Below are positions 11,881-24,700 of a DNA stretch of 64,000 bases, in pieces (positions within the stretch are counted from its first letter, which is position 1; the number at the start of each line of letters is the position of its first letter). Position numbers and translations under genes: made by a program. The DNA lies in the NCBI GenBank assembly GCA_032717465.1, contig CM064713.1:13679360-13743359 (forward strand), read 5' to 3'. This stretch comes from Coenobita brevimanus (Eukaryota > Arthropoda > Malacostraca > Decapoda > Coenobitidae). The notes under the pieces were generated by a model. That model saw only the letters and a program-made list of their open reading frames with translations. It searched no databases and had not been told where the DNA came from.

Positions 11881-11990
11881 TGGTTGGTTAAAAGGTTACC
11901 ACCCTGCCTATTAAATAATTTCCTGGTTTACAGGAAATCATTTGGCTTGCCACTCACTATAGAGCTACCCTGAAATAGAGTACCGCTACA
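11881..11990 (-). repeat. RTE-like LINE 5' leader with hairpin module
   Basis: On minus this reads GTGGCAAGCCAAATGATTTC, CTGTAAACCAGG and GGGTGGTAACC, a module shared with 52562-52622 and 55795-55870. TTTCCTG and CAGGAAA form a short stem. It is the far 5' part of the copy at 8115-11880. Confidence 0.65.
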
Positions 11991-12059
11991 CTATGTGGGT
12001 GGATGATGGGCGCCCCCATACCTACCACAAAGGGTCATGCTTTGATAATAAATGTTGAT

Positions 12060-12680
12060 AAGAGAGACGTGATGTCTGTATAGGAAGCTAATTCTCAGTG
12101 TGATGCGACGGTGAATGGAGAGAGACCTGAATTGGCAAGAGAGTTAATTTTTTCCTTGGTGCAATAATAGAAATGAGGTAAATGCTAAAAGAAAGTGGAA
12201 AGTAGAGTGGCACAAGGAAGAAAGTGGCCTGTGCTTTGAGGGCACTGATACTAAAGAGAGGTCTAAGTGTGAAGGCTGCATGAAGATAAGAGGATTGCAT
12301 AAAGGTGTTTTAGTGCCCCCATTAAGGTATGGGTGTGAGATTTTAGTGAGGCACGAGAATGAGAAGTCATGAGTAAGAACAATGGAAATGGAGTTATTGA
12401 GGACCATATGTGAAGCACATAAGTTAGTGTGTACAAGATGTAATTAGAGAAAGACATGGAGTTACGAAGTGTCTTGACAGTAGAACTGAAGAGTGTTCAG
12501 GTGGTACGGCAGGTTGAGAAAAGCTGTAAGTAGGGTGATGAAACAGCTATCTGTGAGCGAGTTTGATGGCGGAAGAAGGCGTGGTAGGCCAAGATGGTGG
12601 ATCGATATGGTAAATTAGTAGGCCTATGTAAGCAAGCACAGTGTGGAGTCGTGGTACTTGAAATGACGAAAGTGAGTTGT
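12060..12680 (+). pseudogene. decayed 3' segment of an RTE-like LINE of another family
   Basis: Across several frames the plus strand shows VRTMEMELLRTICEAH near 12370, WYGRLRKAVSRVMKQLSV near 12500 and GGRRRGRPRWWIDMV near 12570. This is the usual C-terminal order of an RTE-group ORF2. Many stops are present and no boundaries or TSD were found. Confidence 0.6.
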
Positions 12681-13020
12681 TGGATTGACCTTGCCTGATA
12701 GGTGTTGCGAATTACTTCTGTATAAAAGAGGAGCCGATCATCATGGCTGTGAGGTAGAATACATATTCCAGAAGCTTGAATGGCAAATGAATGGGTGTGT
12801 CGCCCATTTCACTAAAGATGCTGTTAATTAGTTCTCCCTCTACCATATCCTTTTTCTTTTCTTGCTTTGTGGATCCCTCACCCCACCCTAACAGGGGAAA
12901 AAGACGTAGGAATGATGATGAAACGAGAAACAGGTGAAGGCAGTGACATTGCGGGCAGGAAGCGTGGTGACCGGTACACACCAAAAAAAAAAAATAAATA
13001 AATAAAATAAACAAATAAAT
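12681..13020. other. spacer without recognisable gene
   Basis: No coding signal is visible. It ends in an A-rich AAATAAATAAA microsatellite (12986-13023), perhaps a LINE tail. Confidence 0.5.
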
Positions 13021-13029
13021 AAAAGAACA

Positions 13030-14380
13030 CAGAGTGTGTGAAGTATGATGAAGGAGGGGTAGTGGTGAACAGTGGGGATATTAAAGATGCATGGAGACAG
13101 CATTATATCCGGTTGTTGAATGGCGAGTTTGACTGGGACAGAGAAGGTTTGGAGCCAGTAGATCCAGTGTTTGGCCCTTAGCCTTTGACGCTGCTACTGT
13201 GAGTGAGGCAACAGGCAGGATGCAGGTGGGGAAGGCAGCAGGTGTGTCTGGGTTGACTGCTGATATGCTGAAGGCCTCAGGGTATATAGGAGTGAGGTTA
13301 GTCACTGATCTGATAAATATGATTGTATATGAGTGTGTTGTCCCAGATGGTTGGCTGAAGAGTGTAACTGTAAATGTGTACAAGGGGAAGAGTGATGCCC
13401 TGGAAACAGGAAATTACAGAAGTATAAGGCTTTTAGATCAGATAATGAAGGTAATGGAGAGAGTTCTAGAAGGTATGATTAAAGAAAGAGAGAATATTGA
13501 TGAGATACAATTTGGGTTTATTCCAGGCAGGGGAACCATTGATGCCATATTCATTATTCGACAGCTTCAGGAGAAATATATAGGAAAGATAAGGGAACTG
13601 TACTTTTTGTTGATTCGGAGAAGGCCTTTGACAGAGTCCCTAGAGAAGTGGTGAAGTGGGCAATGAGAATGCTTGGGTGGTTATGACGATGTATGTGGGT
13701 GCTCGCACCCAGGTAAGAATAAATGGAAATTTGAGTGGGGAGTTTTCCGTGAATATTGGTGTGCATCAGGGGTCAATTTAGAGTCCCTTGTTTATCATGG
13801 TACTTGAAGCCCTCTCACGTGACTTCAGAAATGGACTTCCGTGGGAGATGTTGTATGCTGATGACGGTGTTGAATGCAGAGAATGAAAGAGAGGCAGAGG
13901 AATGATTTAGGAAGTGGAGAGATGGTATGGGGCACAAGGGCTTATGAGTAAATGCAGATAAAACAAGTGATAGCTAGTGTTGGTGGGGTACTGTCAAAGA
14001 AGAAGGAGAGTGGCAATGTGCAATTTGCTACAAAGGCGTGGGAAGTAATTCCATCTTGAGCAGTGTCAGTGATTAGTGGGTGCATAAGATAATGTAGTGG
14101 TATTAGAGATAGGCTGTGAGATAATGCTGATTTTATGTGCGGCGTGTCGGTGAGAGCAGGTGATTGTCAGGCGTGAAAGGATTAAACTTGCTGGTGTGTC
14201 TCTTGAGTGTGTGGAAGAGTCTTGTTATTTGGGGCACATGTTATGTGCCGGAGGTGGGGCTGGGATGAGAAGTGGTTGGAAGAAGTTCAAGGAGCTGTTG
14301 CCTCTCCTGACATTGAGAGGGCTCTTCCTGCGTGCTAAGGGGTCTTTGTATGCAGCATGTTAGGAGTGTAATGCTATATG
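13030..14380 (+). pseudogene. RTE-like LINE reverse transcriptase, decayed
   Basis: The clearest frame is 13199-13654: GKAAGVSGLTADMLKASG, ETGNYRSIRLLDQIMKVMER and FGFIPGRGTIDAIFIIRQLQ. These are strongly conserved in a very common invertebrate RTE-like family. Upstream 13040-13180 reads HYIRLLNGEFDWDREGLEPV. Downstream, across frames, come the GVHQGS block near 13762, LYADD near 13855 and CYLGHMLCAGGG near 14222. The catalytic YADD survives but the frame does not. Confidence 0.75.
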
Positions 14381-14391
14381 AGAGTGAGGCC

Positions 14392-14718
14392 CGTACTTAT
14401 AAAAACAATCATAAAATTTGTCTTAGTTAGAACGAAGTCCTAAAAACGAGTCATAAGTACAGAGTCTTCGTCATAAACTTGCGTCTCAGTGTCGCTAAGC
14501 TAGAGGTGTGGTAAATGTAGCAACTGATTTCTGTGAAACTGTTATTAAAATCCGATTAACAGCAGAGAAAATAGGCCGTAAAATGTATGAAAGTATCATG
14601 TAATATATAAATTAATTTTTTGTTAAAAACATAAGGAAATAATTTCAATAACAGGAAGTATATATTTGCCTGCAGTGTTTGAGTGCGAGCGATAGCCTGG
14701 GTCATAAACACGGCAAAC
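14392..14718. other. AT-rich stretch, possible left end of a Harbinger element
   Basis: No gene is visible. The start, GGCCCGTACTTATAAAAAC, looks like the terminal style of PIF/Harbinger elements, and a Myb/SANT-like gene resumes after the LINE nest at 26046. GTACTTAT and ATAAGTAC are inverted copies about 60 bases apart. No matching right terminus was found in the window. Confidence 0.3.
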
Positions 14719-14888
14719 GTGGTCACTCTTGGACTTCCGTCAGGACCGCCATAGCGTGCAGACGTTTGTTGTGGTGTTCTGCTTTGCCGAAATAGTTAGC
14801 TTTCTGTGGTAAACCTAGCTCATATACAGTTTTCTACAGAACGCCAGAGGGATGTGTGATCCACCTGTGGATCCGGGAGGAGTGTCGC

Positions 14889-15324
14889 ATGGACGAGTCC
14901 TCCGCCGGTGTCAAGAGGACCCGTGACTCTTCTTCCGGGGATGGTGGGGAATCTACTCAGGTAAAATCTACTAGGGGCTCTGCCTACCACCCTCCTACAT
15001 CATCAGGTGAGCCCCAAGGCGATGTTTTTGCAGTTTTTCATATCCAGGAGGCTTCTGGGTCTAGGGTATTTACTGCCCCCCCCAAGATCACTGAGTACTT
15101 GGTCACAGCACCCTTTGCTAAGTGGCGCCGTGCCGATAAAACAATCATCAAAGGAAATGGCATGACATTGGAGGTGCAGATCCGGGAGACGGACTTGTGT
15201 AAAATAAATCCCCCCATGGAACAGCTAGGTGAACTTGGCCCCTGGAAGGTGAAATGTCGAAGGCTACGGGAATGGGAGGTGGGTACAGGTACTTATACCT
15301 TTGGCACTATAGGCCCTATTTCCC
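14889..15324 (+). pseudogene. I-type LINE ORF1, N-terminal part (split by a LINE insertion)
   Basis: The ATG at 14889 starts MDESSAGVKRTRDSSSGDGG, a low-complexity head. A folded region follows with FHIQEASGSRVFTAPPKITE and FAKWRRADKTIIKGNG. The frame runs into the insertion at GTIGPIS (about 15324) and resumes exactly in frame at 20584 when one CTATTTCCC copy is dropped. ORF1 proteins of this type bind element RNA. An upstream in-frame GTG at 14856 is a less likely start. Confidence 0.8.
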
Positions 15325-15347
15325 CATGTCATGTCATGTCATGTCAT
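15325..15347 (+). repeat. CATGT tandem repeats at the LINE 5' end
   Basis: Four to five CATGT units start the nested LINE immediately after its TSD. Confidence 0.85.
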
Positions 15348-15861
15348 TCTCTTCCCGGCAGCTGCAGCGACAACATCTCTCCCGCTCGCTCCCGCTCTGC
15401 ATAGACTCTTCGCTCATAGTGAAACGTGGATAGCGGAAGCTAAGACTTTTACTGCTGCTTTTCCCAGCACCTACCGATCACGACTCTCCCATCATTCTGC
15501 TAGTCTGTCTGTCAGCCCGCTCACCTTGGCTGAATCTTTCACTACGGAAGACTACCTTTATTTCTTAGATTTTTCTTTGGTCCTGTTAGGCTCGCCCAGT
15601 AGAGGCTCTGGTGTGGTACGAAGTCGAACCCCGAGGCCAGTGGCACGAGGGGACCCCGTTCTGGGGTGGTTATAGGAAGCACTGGAGTGGGTATTTTCTT
15701 TAATAAGGTTAGGGATCAGGGGTACTCCTTTGACCTTGCAAGTGGTCACTCCCTTTAGAGGGGGGGGAGGTTAGGTTACAAGCCCCAGATCACAGGTAGG
15801 CTGGACCAACTAGGCGGCCTGTTAGTGGCCTATCAGGATTTTTTTCTCCCCATGTTGAAAA

Positions 15862-17367
15862 ATGGGTAAACTTAAAATTAAGCACAGCAATCCCCAAGAA
15901 AACCAAGTCAAACAAAAATTGCTTGAAATAGTTGCTCCTCACAACATCAAAATAACAGGTCTCCATGACTCTAAAGAATTTATAATAGCAACTACAGCCA
16001 CAGAAGAAGACACCAACAAGCTCCTGTCTCATCCTCTAAAAACATCTCTACAGGATAATGGCTTCACCCCAGTCCTCCCTCCTGACCTAAAAGCTAAAAG
16101 GAGCATTATATGCAACAAAGTAGATGACATCATCTACTCCCACAGTGAAGAGGAGATTGAAAATGAAATCATCAAAGAAAACTCTTGGGCCAAAATCACC
16201 AAAATATCCAAATTCGGCAACAGAATCACTATGAAAATAGAATTTGATGACATCAAGATGGCAGAAAAAGCACTAGAAGGTCTGAAACTGTTCCATCTGT
16301 GCATCAGCAGAAATCAGATCCAGGCTGAGAAGTATATACACATTACAATGTGTATGAAATGCTATGAAATGGACACACATAACATCAACGATTGCCCTAA
16401 ACCCAAAGATTTTAAAATCTGCTCTGAATGCTCCAGTCTTGATCACACTTGGAAAAAAATGCAACTTCAACTTCAAAAAGTGTGTTAACTGCGAAGGAGA
16501 CCACCGCACTATGGCTATGAAATGCCCTAAAAGAAAAGAAATAGTCAAGAAAGCAATAAATACACCCCCCCCCCTGCCACAGTACGACCAGGCCTAAGCT
16601 TTGCACAAGTAACAAAACCAAACCCTAACCCCCCAGCAGCTGCTATACAAAATGGATCTCCCAACGACAAGTTCTCAGACTACATGGTCCTTATTATGAA
16701 CGCTCACATGCACGAGCTTGCAAACCCAGGCAGTTTTAATAAAATTCTGGAAGAAAGCTGCACACTTAATGGACTACCAATTCTCAAACTCCCCCCTAAT
16801 CCCCCCACTGGAAAAATTATTCAAGCCATTCTGCCATCTACAACTAAAAATCTTCTTTCTCCCCCAGTCAGTACAAATAAAAAACCTGCTGAGTCATCCC
16901 CTAACACACAAACCATCCCTGTCTCTAAAAAGAAAAACGAAGAAACATCGGCGCCTGACACACTCGAAGATGAACCCATCCCACATGCAAGTAATGACTT
17001 CTCAAAATATCAGACGGACAGTGAATCAGACGAACACCTAAGCTCCTCTGATGAAGACGATACCGAAAATGACAAGGTAGAGGTCGTAGTCCTCCCCTCA
17101 ATTTGGAAGCCAAACAAAGAATATAAACTAAGAGAACTAGCCAAAGCTATTAAAGAAAACAAAGCCTTATTCATTCAAAATCACAATATACTGAATCCAG
17201 ATTTATCACTCAACCAACTAAGAATCACCTGTGAAAAACTAGAAAACTTCCAACATCTTATTCGGCCAGCTAACACTGAAGAAGAAAGACTTCTCCTTCG
17301 GCTAGGGGATCAACACACAAAGGCTTCCCAACCCTCTCAGTCCAGACCCCAAAGACATAGACAATGA
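15862..17367 (+). pseudogene. Jockey-type LINE ORF1 (zinc-knuckle RNA-binding protein), two frameshifts
   Basis: The start at 15862 opens MGKLKIKHSNPQENQVKQKL; the protein would be about 500 residues. An RRM-like region spans roughly residues 80-150 (SWAKITKISKFGNRITMKI). Zinc knuckles follow from about residue 165 (CMKCYEMDTHNINDC, CSECSSLDHT and CVNCEGDHRTMAMKC). A low-complexity acidic tail (16684-17367) has SDEHLSSSDEDD. The frame shifts by one at an A run (16453-16459) and shifts back at a C run (16565-16575), so the two errors compensate. The stop TGA at 17365 overlaps the ATG of ORF2 (ATGA), a termination-reinitiation layout. Confidence 0.8.
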
Positions 17368-20097
17368 AAATAGTTCAACATAACGTCCTTAATTGGCATG
17401 GTCGAAGTATAGGTCTTAGCAATACCTACCGTAATTTAGATCTAGACATCATTCTTATAAATAGCCACGGCACTACCTCACCAAATTCACTCCGTATCCC
17501 TGGGTATGAAACACATAGTAAAAACTTTTTCAACCGCCCTATGGACGGCACAGCCATTGCACTGAAACACAATTTACAATACAAAATCATAGACAATTTT
17601 ATCTCAGATCTGATTGCCGTAGAGTTACAAACACACATTGGTAAAATCATTATTGCTACAGTATACCTCCCCCCTAGCCGCCCTTACCTCCCAACCCCCG
17701 ATTTTATTAACTTATTCAGAAGAACCATCCCTGTTTACCTCATTGATGATCTTAATGCTAAACATCGCCTCCTGGGCAACAGAAACTCAAATGTCGTAGG
17801 AAGACAACTTGCTAGACTCATCCAAGACACCACAGTAAGACATATTGGTCCCAACTTTCCTACATTCCTCTCACACAACTCTATCTCCACCCCAGACATA
17901 GCCCTTTGCAACCTAACAGCTTACCACAACACCCATTTCTCTCCAGGCCCTCTCACTACTAGTGATCACACCCCCATAATTGCCACTATCTCCATCGCCC
18001 CAATAACCGTCCCCATTCCTCCTCGACCTAACTTTGCCATGGCCAATTGGAATAACTTTAAACAAGATTTAATCACAACATTTACTAACTTTCATATCCC
18101 CGATGATGGTACACTAGAGGAAATCGATCAATCTCTTGAAAGATGGTACTCCAACATAAATATTGCAATTAACAACAACATCCCTATAACCACACATAGA
18201 ACAATCACTACTAAACACAGCAGAGACACACAGATACTCATCAATCAATACAATGCATTAAGAACTCACTCCCAAACACATGGTTGGACACGAGATCACT
18301 ATAGACGATACAAACTACTTCAAACTCAACTACACACATCCTTCCTAACAGAACACAACACACATTGGGCAAACACTATTGCAAACACCGCCAATCTTTA
18401 TAATGATCCCTCCACATTTTGGCGTAAAATAAAAATCCTCTCAGGAACTTCAACCCCTGACCCTCATTACATATTAGATCATCTGGGAAACAGACAACAC
18501 TCAGCCTCTGAAAAAGAAAGAACACATAGGCGACACTGGGAGTCCATCTTTCAAGAGATCGAAGAAGAACAGAACAACAACAGACACGACAATTTAGTAA
18601 AAGAATTCCTTACCATCAACGCAGATAGATTAACACCGTACCATTCAGCTAACCCCGATAGATTAGACTCAGACACAATATTTACCACTCCTATTGCGAC
18701 AGATGAAATTACCTCTATTATTAAGAACTTAAAAAAGACTTGCCCGGGAGAAAGTGGATATAATAAAACTATACTATCCAATCTCCCCAATATAGCCATT
18801 GAAAATTTAAAAAACATATTTAATGCAACCATCTCTGCAGGATATTTCCCCGACAAATTTAAAGAAGCCATTATAAAACTAATCCCAAAAAAGAACAAGA
18901 ACCCACATCTCGTAGAGAATTACAGACCCATCTCTCTCTTAGAAGTCCCTGGAAAGGTACTAGAGAGAATTATTAATAAAAGGCTCAGATTACACCTTGA
19001 ATCTGAGAATCTATACAATAAGAATCAATACGGTTTTCGACTACAAAGGGGCACCACTCAAGCAATTGCAATAGCATCAGAACATATAGCAATAAGTAAA
19101 TCTAACAAAGGACAATGCCACATCATCCTTAGAGACGTAACAAAAGCCTTTGACAAGGTGTGGCATTTAGGACTTAAATATAAAGTGCTTAATCTCAACC
19201 TCCCAACTATAACTGAAAAAATTCTGTGATTTTCTTGACGACAGAAAGGCTAAAATTAAAATAAATAATTACACAGGGGCTAGCTTTGCTCTGGAAAGCG
19301 GGGTTCCTCAAGGGAGCGTACTCTCACCAACTCTTTACTCTATATTCACCAGTGACTCCCCACAAGCTACCCATGGCATCAATATAAGTTACGCTGACGA
19401 TATTTCCCAAATTATTAACTATCCTGGACCTTCTAGAAGGATCATGAATTCAAGAACTCAGAGCGAAGTCGAGAAAATTAATGAATATGAATCTAAATGG
19501 AGAATACAAACTAACATAAATAAATTTTCCGTCATCCAACTTGCCAACACCAAAAAAGAACCTTTATTAATTAATGAAGAAATAACAGACTTCAAAGAAG
19601 AGGGTAAAATTCTTGGTTTTAAACTTAACTCTAGAGGCTATCTTCCCAGTGTACAGGATAGAAAACAAAAAGCTACTGGAGCATTATCCCGCTTACTCAG
19701 ATTCAAGGACATGCCTATAAAAGTCAAATCCCACCTTGTCAAAGCACTGATCCTCCCCATACTAGAATATCCACCCATTCCCACACACACCTTCAGCTGT
19801 ACCCAACTTAAAAAACTACAAGTCTTACAAAACAAAGCCCTCAGATTTGCAACTAATCAGCAGTACCCTTACACACTTAACACGGAACAAATACACGCCA
19901 TAACCAAAACCAAACCGTTAAACATAAGATTACATAACCAAGCTAAAAAAATCTGGAGTAAAATTGAGGAAATAAACCCCGAAACATACAACGCATTAAC
20001 TTACAACATCAATGAGGAGAATCGCTCCTTCCACAAATGGTTCGCTAGTAGTTTAAAAACCATAATAAACAACCATGACCCTATACCAATTTACTAA
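17364..20097 (+). pseudogene. Jockey-type LINE ORF2: endonuclease and reverse transcriptase, one frameshift
   Basis: ORF2 starts at ATG 17364, inside the ORF1 stop. The apurinic-like endonuclease covers about the first 220 residues, with IVQHNVLNW at the start, LIDDLNAKH near 17740 (where related proteins have GDFNAKH, so the key Asp context is altered) and TSDHTPIIA near 17960. The reverse transcriptase shows KLIPKKNKNPHLVENYRPIS near 18880, YGFRLQRGTTQAIA near 19030, DVTKAFDKVWH near 19135, GVPQGSVLSPTLYS near 19302 and YADDIS near 19393. A frameshift near 19215-19240 separates the last two from the rest. No RNase H follows, as usual for Jockey. Confidence 0.88.
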
Positions 20098-20538
20098 ACT
20101 CAACCAAAAAGATAAGTGACGCACTAACGAATACAAAAACCCCACCTATTTACGACATAACCCAACTACGACATAAACCCAAACAACCCAACCAAACCCT
20201 CAAAAAGCTAGCTAGCTAGCTCAGTTCAAACATACAAAACATATGAAAGCACACCGACGCACACGCACACACACGCTCACATCCACACGCACATACGTAC
20301 ACACACGCACACACACACAAACATACACGGCCATAACCAATACATATAATTACCAAACTAACACAATATACAAAACAAAGCACTTACCTAACTAAATCAA
20401 TAAACAAAATAAAAGCAGTTACCTAACAAATACTATAAACAAAACAAAGCATGGTGGCCAGCCCACCAACTGTCTACTCCCTCTTCCTTCCTCTTTCTTA
20501 CTATCCCTTCCCCTATTCTCTCTTCTTTCCCCACCTTC

Positions 20539-20541
<3 letters not shown>
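20098..20541 (+). other. 3' untranslated region of the Jockey-type LINE
   Basis: Non-coding, rich in CA/ACAC (20255-20330) and A, leading into the poly-A tail. Confidence 0.8.

Positions 20542-20574
<33 letters not shown>
20542..20574 (+). repeat. LINE poly-A tail
   Basis: Uninterrupted A run ending exactly at the right TSD CTATTTCCC. Confidence 0.95.
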
Positions 20575-20576
<2 letters not shown>

Positions 20577-20583
20577 ATTTCCC

Positions 20584-21752
20584 GCGAATGTTCAGTAGTT
20601 GATCTCGCCACAGACGTCAACATCCTGCAGCGCAACCATGATCGACCCCTGGAGTCGTGTCGTCTGGTGGAGGTGGTTCGGCTCCCCGCCAGATTTCCTG
20701 CACCAGGTGGACCAAAGGACTCCACAACACTGCGGCTTCGATTCGCAGGTCCCTTACCATCGCGTGTGGTTTATGGTGGGGTGTCTTTCCGGGTAAGTCC
20801 TTATACTTTTCCTGTCTATCGCTGCTTTCGGTGTCATGCTTTTGGTCATGGGTCTGCCACATGTAAATCTGGCTATCGTTGTTCTATGTGTAGTGGCAAC
20901 CACAAATTTCGATCGAATGATGGTACCACTTACGCCTTAGACCCACACTGCTACTTGTGTGGTGGTGCCCATAGGCCGGTCTCGCATGTGTGTCCGGTCT
21001 ATCGCATGGCCTTGAATGTCGACCGTGAAGGCAGGACCTCTTCAACACCCATGGCAGACATCAATAAGACCCTGCGTGCCCTTCCAGCCACCTACCGACG
21101 GGATCACCTTGTTTCCGGCGGAAAGTTACATCTGCTGGCTCGTTTGGAAAATGCCCCCCAAAACTGCTTCGGGGCCCCCTCGCGTGCCCCTGACCACTGT
21201 AGTTCCTCATCCACAGGATCGGGATTGACTCGTCCTTCGGTGGGAATACCTATTAAGAATCTGTTTGGCGTTTTGGAAGAACAGGACAACAGGAATATAA
21301 CAACAGAATTAGGTACCTGGGATTCAGAACCCTCACGAGCCACACAGGCTGATACGCCCGCCCAGAGATTATCATATTCAGCGGTTGTCCACTCGCCTCT
21401 GAAGTTAACGCGCTCTTGTGTGCCTGAATGTCATCGTCATCACTCATGTTTCCCAGTAGACAGGACCCCGATGGATGAGATCTTGCCAGCTCCACTCCCC
21501 TCCCCCGGTCAACAACAGGAACGGGCCCCTCATCGTGCCCACGCAACCTGCACCCCGACAGCCAGACCCCAGCGACCTACTTCACTGCCCCCTCCCCTCG
21601 GTAGCAAGCTGCAACCTCTCCCCGCTATGGACCTTGCTGCCCTTCTCCAGATCATCATCGATGCCATCTCCTCTTATCTTCAGGGAACCTCACCCAAGGA
21701 CATCTGTGAGCAACTCATGCCCAGGTTATTCTCTCTCGCACCATCTTCTTAA
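20584..21752 (+). pseudogene. I-type LINE ORF1, C-terminal part with zinc knuckles
   Basis: The frame continues ORF1 from 15324. YRCFRCHAFGHGSATC near 20818 is a CX2CX4HX4C zinc knuckle, followed by CSMCSGNHKFRS and CYLCGGAHRPVSHVC, so there are three zinc-binding units. A proline/serine-rich tail leads to the stop TAA at 21750. Only the nested insertion interrupts ORF1; its two parts are otherwise open, which makes it better preserved than ORF2. The gap to ORF2 is 23 bases. Confidence 0.82.
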
Positions 21753-21775
21753 ACTCCACTTCTCAGTCTTTTACC

Positions 21776-24700
21776 ATGGTGGTGTGGAACGCCCATTCAA
21801 TATTGAGAAAAACCCACGAATTTAAGATGTTTATGAATGAACTACTCCCTTCGGTTATTGGGGTGAGTGAAACGTGGTTACATTCACATCTTCACTTTAA
21901 TCTTAGGGGATACACTGTAGTAAGACAGGATAGGATGGCTCAACAAGGGGGAGGTTTGGCTTTATTGGTTAGGGAAGGCATTCACTGTAGGTCCTTTCCC
22001 CTCACCGCTTGTCACAATGGAGTTCTGGAGACCTTGGGTGCACAGGTAGAGCTGCAGGGATGTCGAGTTTCCTTGCTACTGTTATACAACCCCTGCCGCA
22101 CTCTTACAGTCGCCGAATTAACTCATTACCTTGATCAGCTCCCTTCGCCAGCACTGGTCTTTGGTGACTTCAATGCCCGTCACTCCCTGTGGGAACCTGA
22201 CCTCCCTCGTAGCTCTATCAATGCCTCCGGTTCATCCCTGTTTTCTTACCTGCTACAGTCGGACAGATACACTCTTCTCTCCCCGACGGGCCTCAAGACC
22301 CGTTACGATCCACACACAGGAGTGGGTTCAGTGTTAGACCTGTGCATAGGGGATGTTTACTTTCATGGGGCGGAGTTTACCGTGGGACCCTTTATGGGTA
22401 GCGATCATCTCCCACTGATAATCCACTTCCCTGACATGTCGGTTTCCACCTCGATTCCCACGAGCCCTCGTTGGCGTCTGTGGGATGGTGGTTGGACGAA
22501 GTTTTCTGCAAACTTGACGGACTCTCCGTCAGTGCTTCATTCTCCCTTAAATATTGCTGTGGGTGCTTTCTCAGACTGGTTGATAGCGGCAGGCAAGAAT
22601 ACATTTTCGCTAGTCACTTCCCGTCAGACGCCACGGTGCGGTGTCCCTTGGTGGACAGAGGAGTGTCACCGGGTGGTGTTAGCGAAGCGCCGGGCTTGGT
22701 GCGCATGGCAGACCTGCCTATCTGAGGGCAACAGGATTCAGTATCGTCAGCTAAATGCGGAATGCATTCGTACCGTCACAGCCGCAAAACGAAAAGCTTG
22801 GGCAACTTTTGTAGCCTTGCTATCATTTTCCACCTCCTCCACTCGCACCTGGCGTTTTTTGCGGGCCATGAAGGGTAAGCTGACCTCCTTCTCATATGCA
22901 CTAACTCTAGATGGTGTAGATCTACTTACTGCCACAGGGAAAGCTGATGCACTTGCACGACATTACAGCATGTCTATTAGTATCCCTGCTCCCCTCCCTG
23001 ACTTGCCCCGGGTCATGCATGTGGTTGAGGTAGCTGAAGCAGAGCCCTCCCCCACGGAGTTGTCGTCCCCTATCACTTCCCATGAGTTTGACAGTCGCAA
23101 TCCGTGCACTGCCCCCACGCAAAGCTGCTGGACCGGATACTATACCGTATGAATTCCTGACCCACCTTCCCTCTGTGGGATATGATCTCCTAAAGCTGCT
23201 AAACGACAGCTGGCAGATGGGGGTCTTTCCCACGGCATGGAAACATGCCTCCATTCTCCCGTTTCCAAAGCCAGGGAAAGACCCCACCCTGCTTAGTAGC
23301 TACAGGCCAATAGCACTTCTCTCCTGCCTTGGAAAACTCATGGAACGGGTGGTAAGTAATAGGTTACATTGATGGGCAGAGAAACAGGGTCTTCTCCTGG
23401 AGGAGCAATGTGGCTTCCGGCCAGGACGTGGCACTCTGGATGTCCTACATCAACTTGAGCATTTCTTCCATGTTACATATAGAAGTAAACAAGTTATGTT
23501 GGTTCTTTTTATCGACCTGGCGGGGGCCTTCGATTCTGCTTCCCATGAGGGGATCCTCTATAATTTATCGAGAGTGGGGATAGTGGGGAAGCCTCTGACT
23601 TGGTTCCGTAGTTTCCTCTCAGGTAGAACCTTCTCAGTTTCCCTTGGGGAGATAACATCTTCTTCGTTCCCGGTTCGTAGAGGGGTACCTCAGGGGTCGG
23701 TCTTGAGTCCCTTCCTCTTTAACATGTTGTCCACGCTTCCCCGTCCTCCAGGCACCTCCTAGTATATGCAGATGACTTAACCCTCTTCAGCTCAGCATCC
23801 ACTCTGCTAGAGGCGCAGGACTGTCTCCAGTCGGGGATTAAGACCCTACTAACCTGGTTTGCGAATTGGGGATTCAGCGTTAATGTAGACAAGAGTGTTC
23901 TAATGTTTTTCACCCTTAGACGTGCACTACCCTCTCTGCCAACTATTCATATTCATGACACCCCGGTCCCTCTCAGGCGTCACCATACTATCCTGGGGCT
24001 CCGACTTGATGGCCCAGTTTTGACTTGGAAGGCACACATTGATTATTTACGGGTCTCCTTTATGAAGCGCCTTTCCCTCATGAAATGCTTAACTGGCTTC
24101 CGATGGGGCGCCTCCTGGGAAATCCTGTTGAAGTTTTACCGAACATATATTAGGAGCAAACTGGACTATGGCTGTACCATATATGGATCCGCATCCCCCT
24201 CCCTTTTATGTAAGCTTGACACAATTCAAAACTCTGCCCTCCGGACAGCACTTGGAGCACTCTGTTCTTCGCCGGCCGTTGCAGTTCATGCAGAGGCAAA
24301 TGTGTTGCCCCTGGAGTGATGGCGAGTGTTCCAAGACGCTCATTCCTATATAGAAGTCTCTCCTCTTCCCCTTCCCATCCCTTGGCTATACTATATGCCC
24401 ATCCTAGTATCACCCATGATGATCCATCCTAGCCTCTACGTTCCCGTGTTCCATTCCTCATCCGTGCTTTGCAATCCTTTTGCCGATTGTCCTTGCCTCT
24501 GCCTCATCCTTTCCCCATGTCTCCTGTCTCTCCAGTTCCCCCTTGGTTCCCACTTCCCTCCTTTTTTCACTTACACCTCCATGTTCCGTTTACTAAGTCC
24601 ACTGACTGTCCCAATGCCCTACCCCTCTTTGGTGAACTAGTGTCCCTCCGATACGCTAACTTTATTCAGATTTTTACAGATGGCTCTCATGTCCCCTTAC

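Larger units (their letters stand above)
15325..20574 (+). mobile_element. complete Jockey-type LINE nested in the I-type LINE (9-bp TSD, poly-A)
   Basis: CTATTTCCC is duplicated at 15316-15324 and 20575-20583. The insert begins with CATGT repeats (15325-15347), contains ORF1 and ORF2 in overlapping arrangement, and ends with a poly-A of about 33 bases (20542-20574). At about 5.25 kb it looks full length. A few frameshifts break it, but the long pure poly-A and identical TSDs suggest a fairly young insertion. Confidence 0.92.
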
